DNA of 64,000 bases from Prorocentrum cordatum (Eukaryota; Sar; Dinophyceae; Prorocentrales; Prorocentraceae): NCBI GenBank assembly GCA_963575745.1, contig CAUYUJ010003405.1:1-64000 (forward strand), in the 5' to 3' direction. Position numbers and translations under genes: made by a program. Of this stretch, positions 60,460-64,000 are shown piece after piece. The notes beneath the pieces are model-generated. The model searched no databases. It saw only the letters and a list, made by a program, of their open reading frames with translations, and was not told where the DNA came from. Within the stretch, counting starts at the first letter, position 1. Each line of letters opens with the position of its first letter.

Positions 60460-61731
60460 CTCAGGGCGGGCGACACAGGCGTAGTTCGCCGTCTGAGCCT
60501 TGCCCGGCATTGATGGAAAAGCAAGGAGCTCCTCCCTTTTACCAACCTGCATAGCATCGGTGAATGGGTTGTAGCACGGCCGGCACGCCGGCCCCTTCTC
60601 CCGGCGAGCGTTGTGACCCGCATCTCGCCCGCGAAGGGGCATGCGAGGAATGCCGCGACGCCTGGTCGCGGCCGCGCAGTCAAACGCCGTGCGATCCCAA
60701 TCACTGTCACCATCGTTGCTCGAGTCCTGTCCATAGGACGACTCCGATTCTTCATCTGGCGTGCACGTTTATGTGCACCATTCTTGGAAGTCTTTCAACG
60801 CATCCTCATCCACCTGGCCTTTCCCTTGCGAGGCAGCCGCTGCCATAATGTAGGTCATAGCCCTTAAGAAGTATGTATTCCGGCCTGGGTCCTCCAAGCC
60901 ATAGAAACCCTTCTTCTCGGCCTTGTATTCTCCAATGAGTCTCTTCCCTTCAGATCCACTCGTCTTGAACCGTCGGTCAGGGTGGACGCCCGGATTAGTA
61001 GACTCCTTATGTGTGCGCCGGAGGACAGCATTTCCGTATACTTCATCATGCGCGGCCACCTCGCTAGGCCTCCTGTAGTAAGCATCGTAAAAGAATACCA
61101 CGCGAAGGTGCGCCGTCTTCTGCTTGCTTTGTAAAGGGGGGCGGTTTCGTAAGCTCCTCAACTGATTTCCCTAATGCCACAGCATTCTTCTCGTAGACTC
61201 TCCCGTGTCCAGGTTTTGCGTTCTTCTTGCCATGACCAGTTCAATATTTGGTCCTCCCCTTGCGGGGGCCGCAAGGAAATTGGTCTGCCTGGCAATGATG
61301 ACTTCCGTCTCGGCGAGGTTCTCGCCGATCCTTACCGCATCGAATTCCACTCTCCTGCGCCTGGCGCCAGGCGGGAGCTCTGGGTCAGGCGGCGGACCCG
61401 ACGGTCCTTCGTCATCCGTCGGATCATGGCCAGCCAAGGCTTCGTCCGCTCGTTCGCCATTGGCGCGAGGCTCAACTCCCTCCATTCCGAGTGCGTCTGG
61501 CGTGTCCGGGGCTGGCATCGGGCCCTCGCGGGAGCCAGACCCCCCCCACCCAAATTTCGCATGCGGTTTCTCCGTTTGTTCTTCCGCGGCATTCCCGCCC
61601 GATAGCAGAGTTTCAAGCGCGACGCTGCTAACGTTCGCGGCAGCCTTATCATAGGCGCACCTTAGCGGGAAGTGCACAGGGGAATCCTTGTCGACATTGT
61701 CGATAACCCCATCGGGAGAGTCGACGTCCAT
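60460..61731 (-). pseudogene. Copia linker between integrase and reverse transcriptase, broken off
   Basis: 61,731-61,171 (187 codons) follows integrase: acidic DSPDGVIDNVDKDSP, a Gly/Pro-rich stretch, then RRRRVEFDAVRIGENLAETE. 61,161-60,769 continues in another frame (LRVVFFYDAYYRRPSEVAAH, NTYFLRAMTYIMAAAA). The reading then goes on in a third frame through CTPDEESESSYGQDSSNDGD and KREELLAFPSMPGKA to NYACVARP. There the 77-bp satellite begins at once. In the copia elements I know from dinoflagellates, a phrase like A-VARP lies directly before the TP-EA--- start of the RT region. Confidence 0.65.
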
Positions 61732-62580
61732 TTGCTCACGTCAGTGTCGGTCCACACCTGTTCCGTTCTCTCCACGATGGGTCTGCTGCCGTCTGCCTTC
61801 ATGCCAATGGTAAAGTTCAGCAATTCGAGTTGTGCCAAGGGCATGCCGTAGTGGTCAGGGCCAACGCGCCCCCCCGCATGCTGTACATAGCCGAAGTAAA
61901 TGCCCACTCGTGTTCTTGGGGCCATTTTCGGCTGCTTGATTCTAGGTTCTGGCGGTGGCAGGCGTCGGACAGCGGGTCCGAAAGGACCCAGCGGGGCGTT
62001 GAAGGGCCCGCCGAATCTCAACTCCCACGGAGTTTTGCCGTTCTCCGCACGCGTAGCATTATAGCATGTGCAAAAGAACTGCGCTGGTAGTCCAGCAGTC
62101 ATGGGCGAAGTTCTGGCTCCGTCCTGAACGACGCCTCTGGCGCGCTCTGCCACGGAATTACGTTTCTTATTCGCCGGCTGAGTGGAGTCATATGCTATTT
62201 TTAGATCCTGGCAGGCCTTCTGTAGCTCTCGTGCCGGATCTGAGTATATATACACGAATTGTTCGTGCGGGGCTCGCAGGTTCACCAAGAAGTCTGTAAC
62301 CTGCTCGGCCGATTTGCCGAAGGTGCCTGTCGCCGCAATGAATATTGCGAACCGGTCGCGCAGCGTCACACACGCGGTTTCTCCGTAGAGCCCCCTCGAT
62401 AGTTCATCCAGCGCGAACCAGTGATCCATGGTGCACAGGCCTCCGAAAGCTTTCGGCTCCGAGAAAGGCTTTAGCTTCTTCAGCGACTTGTTATGTTCCT
62501 TGCGCTGCTGCATTCTGAGCGTCTTTGCCCAAGTGCAGGTCGGGCAGTACGGATTTTTTGGGCAGGTGTGTCATGAGGTG
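61662..62580 (-). CDS. Ty1/copia-type integrase, with HHCC zinc motif
   Basis: The ORF 62,513-61,662 has the catalytic triad Asp30 (TMDHW), Asp92 (YSDPARE) and Glu123 (NSVAERA). The D-x30-E spacing matches dinoflagellate copia integrases as I remember them. AERARGVVQDGARTS and LRFGGPFNAPLGPFGPAVRR follow the usual order, and GIYFGYVQHAGG is the typical end of the core. Upstream in the same frame NPYCPTCTWAK supplies the two Cys of the N-terminal HHCC finger, while the His part (HLMTHLP) is in the neighbouring frame across six T (62,554-62,559). Function in the family: insertion of element cDNA into the host chromosome. Confidence 0.85.
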
Positions 62581-63267
62581 TTTACGGGACTGCGCCTCCT
62601 TCTTGAGCCGCTCAACTCTACTCGGCTCACCTCCGAACTCCTGAATTGGGTCTTCAGCGCCATCATCGTCGACAAGATCAATAGCGCCTAGTGCCTGCGC
62701 GAGTTGTTCTGCCGCCCCCTCTGCAGGTGCGGGGGCGGCTTGTCTCCCACCTCCAGCGGCGTGGCCGTCACTGGTGAGAGGCGGTGGCATTATGTTGACG
62801 ATCCGGGTTTGGCCGGGCCCCCAGCCCCCCCGGTTCGCCAACCGAGGCCCATAGTAGAAATATGTGGTGACTTCCCTGCCTCGAAGGTCGGCCTCGTTGG
62901 GCTCGCCCCTGCAAAGGTAATCCGAACGGTCACTACAGACTCCGTCCTCATACGAATATCCCGCCATTACTTCGTGCGAGTGCAGATCGGTGGTTGTGCG
63001 GTGCCTGACAGCCCGGAGCGGGGGGCCCCCCGCTTGCTCGGGATCAATCAGACCAGACTTCGCGTTAACCTCCACACAAACCCATCGCGCTAACCCTATC
63101 GGGTAGGCGGCAGCCGCCTCGTCTACTAGACCCGAAGCCTCACCTCCTCCAATGTTGAGATACGGTATTTTATTATCAACCGTCAGGCCCACTCTCATTC
63201 CATTGGGTAGAAGGAGATACGGCATTCGCCCACTCCTCCAGAGAAACTGTTGCCGTGGTCTACGCAT
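62560..63267 (-). pseudogene. Copia pre-integrase region
   Basis: The frame 63,267-62,491 reads WRSGRMPYLLLPNGMRVGLT, then VDNKIPYLNIG, the region after the protease. A polar middle follows, then a helix rich in Leu/Ala, and RKHLMTHLP at its end. The protease-side sequence enters from another frame near 63,230. Only one domain (the His half of the zinc motif) can be named. Confidence 0.65.
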
Positions 63268-63510
63268 AGCTCGCCCACTGATATCACGCTCGATGTCTCT
63301 GGCATGACAATCGCGTCGAACTTGCCACTCAATAGCTGGTCGCAGGCAACTTTCACTGTCCCGAGGGCACTAGACAGCCCCCCAGCCGTATTCAACGTGA
63401 TAGGGACTTGGAGTTCCTTCATCTGACTGATGGCGCCTGCGTTCTGTACATATTTTAGGGCGATAAGAGCGGGGCCACAACTAGCGTCGATGATGAACCG
63501 CATCGCCCCG
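63195..63510 (-). pseudogene. Copia aspartic-protease-like region
   Basis: About 100 codons. RFIIDASCGPALIAL sits where the D-S/T-G active-site loop is expected, but reads DAS rather than DTG/DSG, so catalysis is doubtful. ITLNTAGGLSSALGTVKVAC corresponds to the flap and following strands, and AIVMPETSSVISVGELC to the hydrophobic end with S-G. In the family the protease matures the polyprotein. Confidence 0.6.
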
Positions 63511-64000
63511 AGCTGGACCGTCTCATCGTCTCGTGTTCTACGGATGCGTTTCTTGGCTGATGCGGCATCGGCATGGCCGCCCCCGTGATCGCTATTTCAC
63601 CCGTCCTCACTCGCGGGCGCTGGCGCTCTGTCCAGCCACAACCCCCGCGCCTCGTGCTCCAGATCGCTCGCATCGTTGTTGGCGAGCTGCTGATGCACGC
63701 GGGTAGTTTTTGCACGCCATTCCTGACCTTTTGATGCTTCGTGGCAATCGGCCTTGGATCGGCCGCCCTGATCTTCCTCAGGGCCCATGGCCTTGGATAG
63801 TGCGTGGAAGGGTAAATCCTCACCCTCCTATCTGCCCGATCAGCGGCTGAAATCCGCTTGTCGCTGCCCCCAGCGTCGCGACGTAGGGGGCTTCGTCCGG
63901 GCCCCCCTGTCTCCAACAGGTCCAGCGCCCTTTTCGGGCACGACTGGGTTCCGCCAGCTAGCAAACGTCTCGATAAAAGGGGGGCCATCGGTCCTCGCGA
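63511..64000 (-). pseudogene. Upstream end of the copia element, cut by the window
   Basis: Frames here (for example 63,988-63,455 and 63,788-63,597) are basic and polar without a recognised zinc knuckle. Gag and any 5' long terminal repeat would lie beyond 64,000. Confidence 0.4.

Overview
The window reads as nuclear DNA of a dinoflagellate. It has high GC, very many micro- and minisatellites, degenerate Ty1/copia-type polyproteins of a kind I know from dinoflagellates, long gene-like stretches all on one strand, and a tandem set of sequences resembling the dinoflagellate spliced leader (about 55,925-55,982, minus strand). Nothing looks prokaryotic, and I saw no rRNA or tRNA gene. Family assignments come from reading motifs by eye, without database searches.

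Layout. 1-20.9 kb has no convincing gene. It holds triplet microsatellites, degenerate G/C-rich repeats, opposed arrays built on TGCCGTGCTC, about twenty copies of a 33-bp motif (core GATGTCTCGAGCGAAAC), a 197-bp and a 373-bp tandem repeat, and two small terminal-inverted-repeat elements. 21.25-30.74 kb (minus) is about 9.5 kb of nearly continuous coding sequence broken by frameshifts, with a proline-rich start, an unrecognised 556-residue segment, a possible KptA/Tpt1-like segment and a Cys-rich segment. 31.15-35.75 kb (minus) is the 3' half of a copia element: reverse transcriptase in several frames with a YVDD box, an intact-looking RNase H, and a downstream ORF. 35.80-37.20 kb is a minisatellite plus a gene with a possible dsRNA-binding-like segment. 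37.3-40.6 kb is a 20-bp minisatellite. 40.9-48.7 kb (minus) holds at least three genes, two of them paralogues of a family I do not recognise. A 14-bp repeat (GCGCCAGAGGCAGC) is scattered, in one orientation only, through 36.07-48.70 kb. 49.0-60.46 kb is mostly tandem repeats, with an 88-bp-arm hairpin and the spliced-leader-like sequence. 60.46-64.0 kb (minus) is the 5' half of a copia element: protease-like region, zinc motif, integrase and linker.

The most striking inference is that the two copia halves (60.46-64 kb and 31.15-35.75 kb) may be one element interrupted by about 24.7 kb. Both are on the minus strand, they are complementary in domain content, and they break at the same point just before the reverse transcriptase. 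A 7-bp direct repeat (CTCAGGG) sits in the same codon phase at both edges. The AASGA-rich gene family lies inside the intervening block.

Many frame breaks fall in homopolymers, so decay of the elements cannot be separated from consensus indel errors by reading alone.
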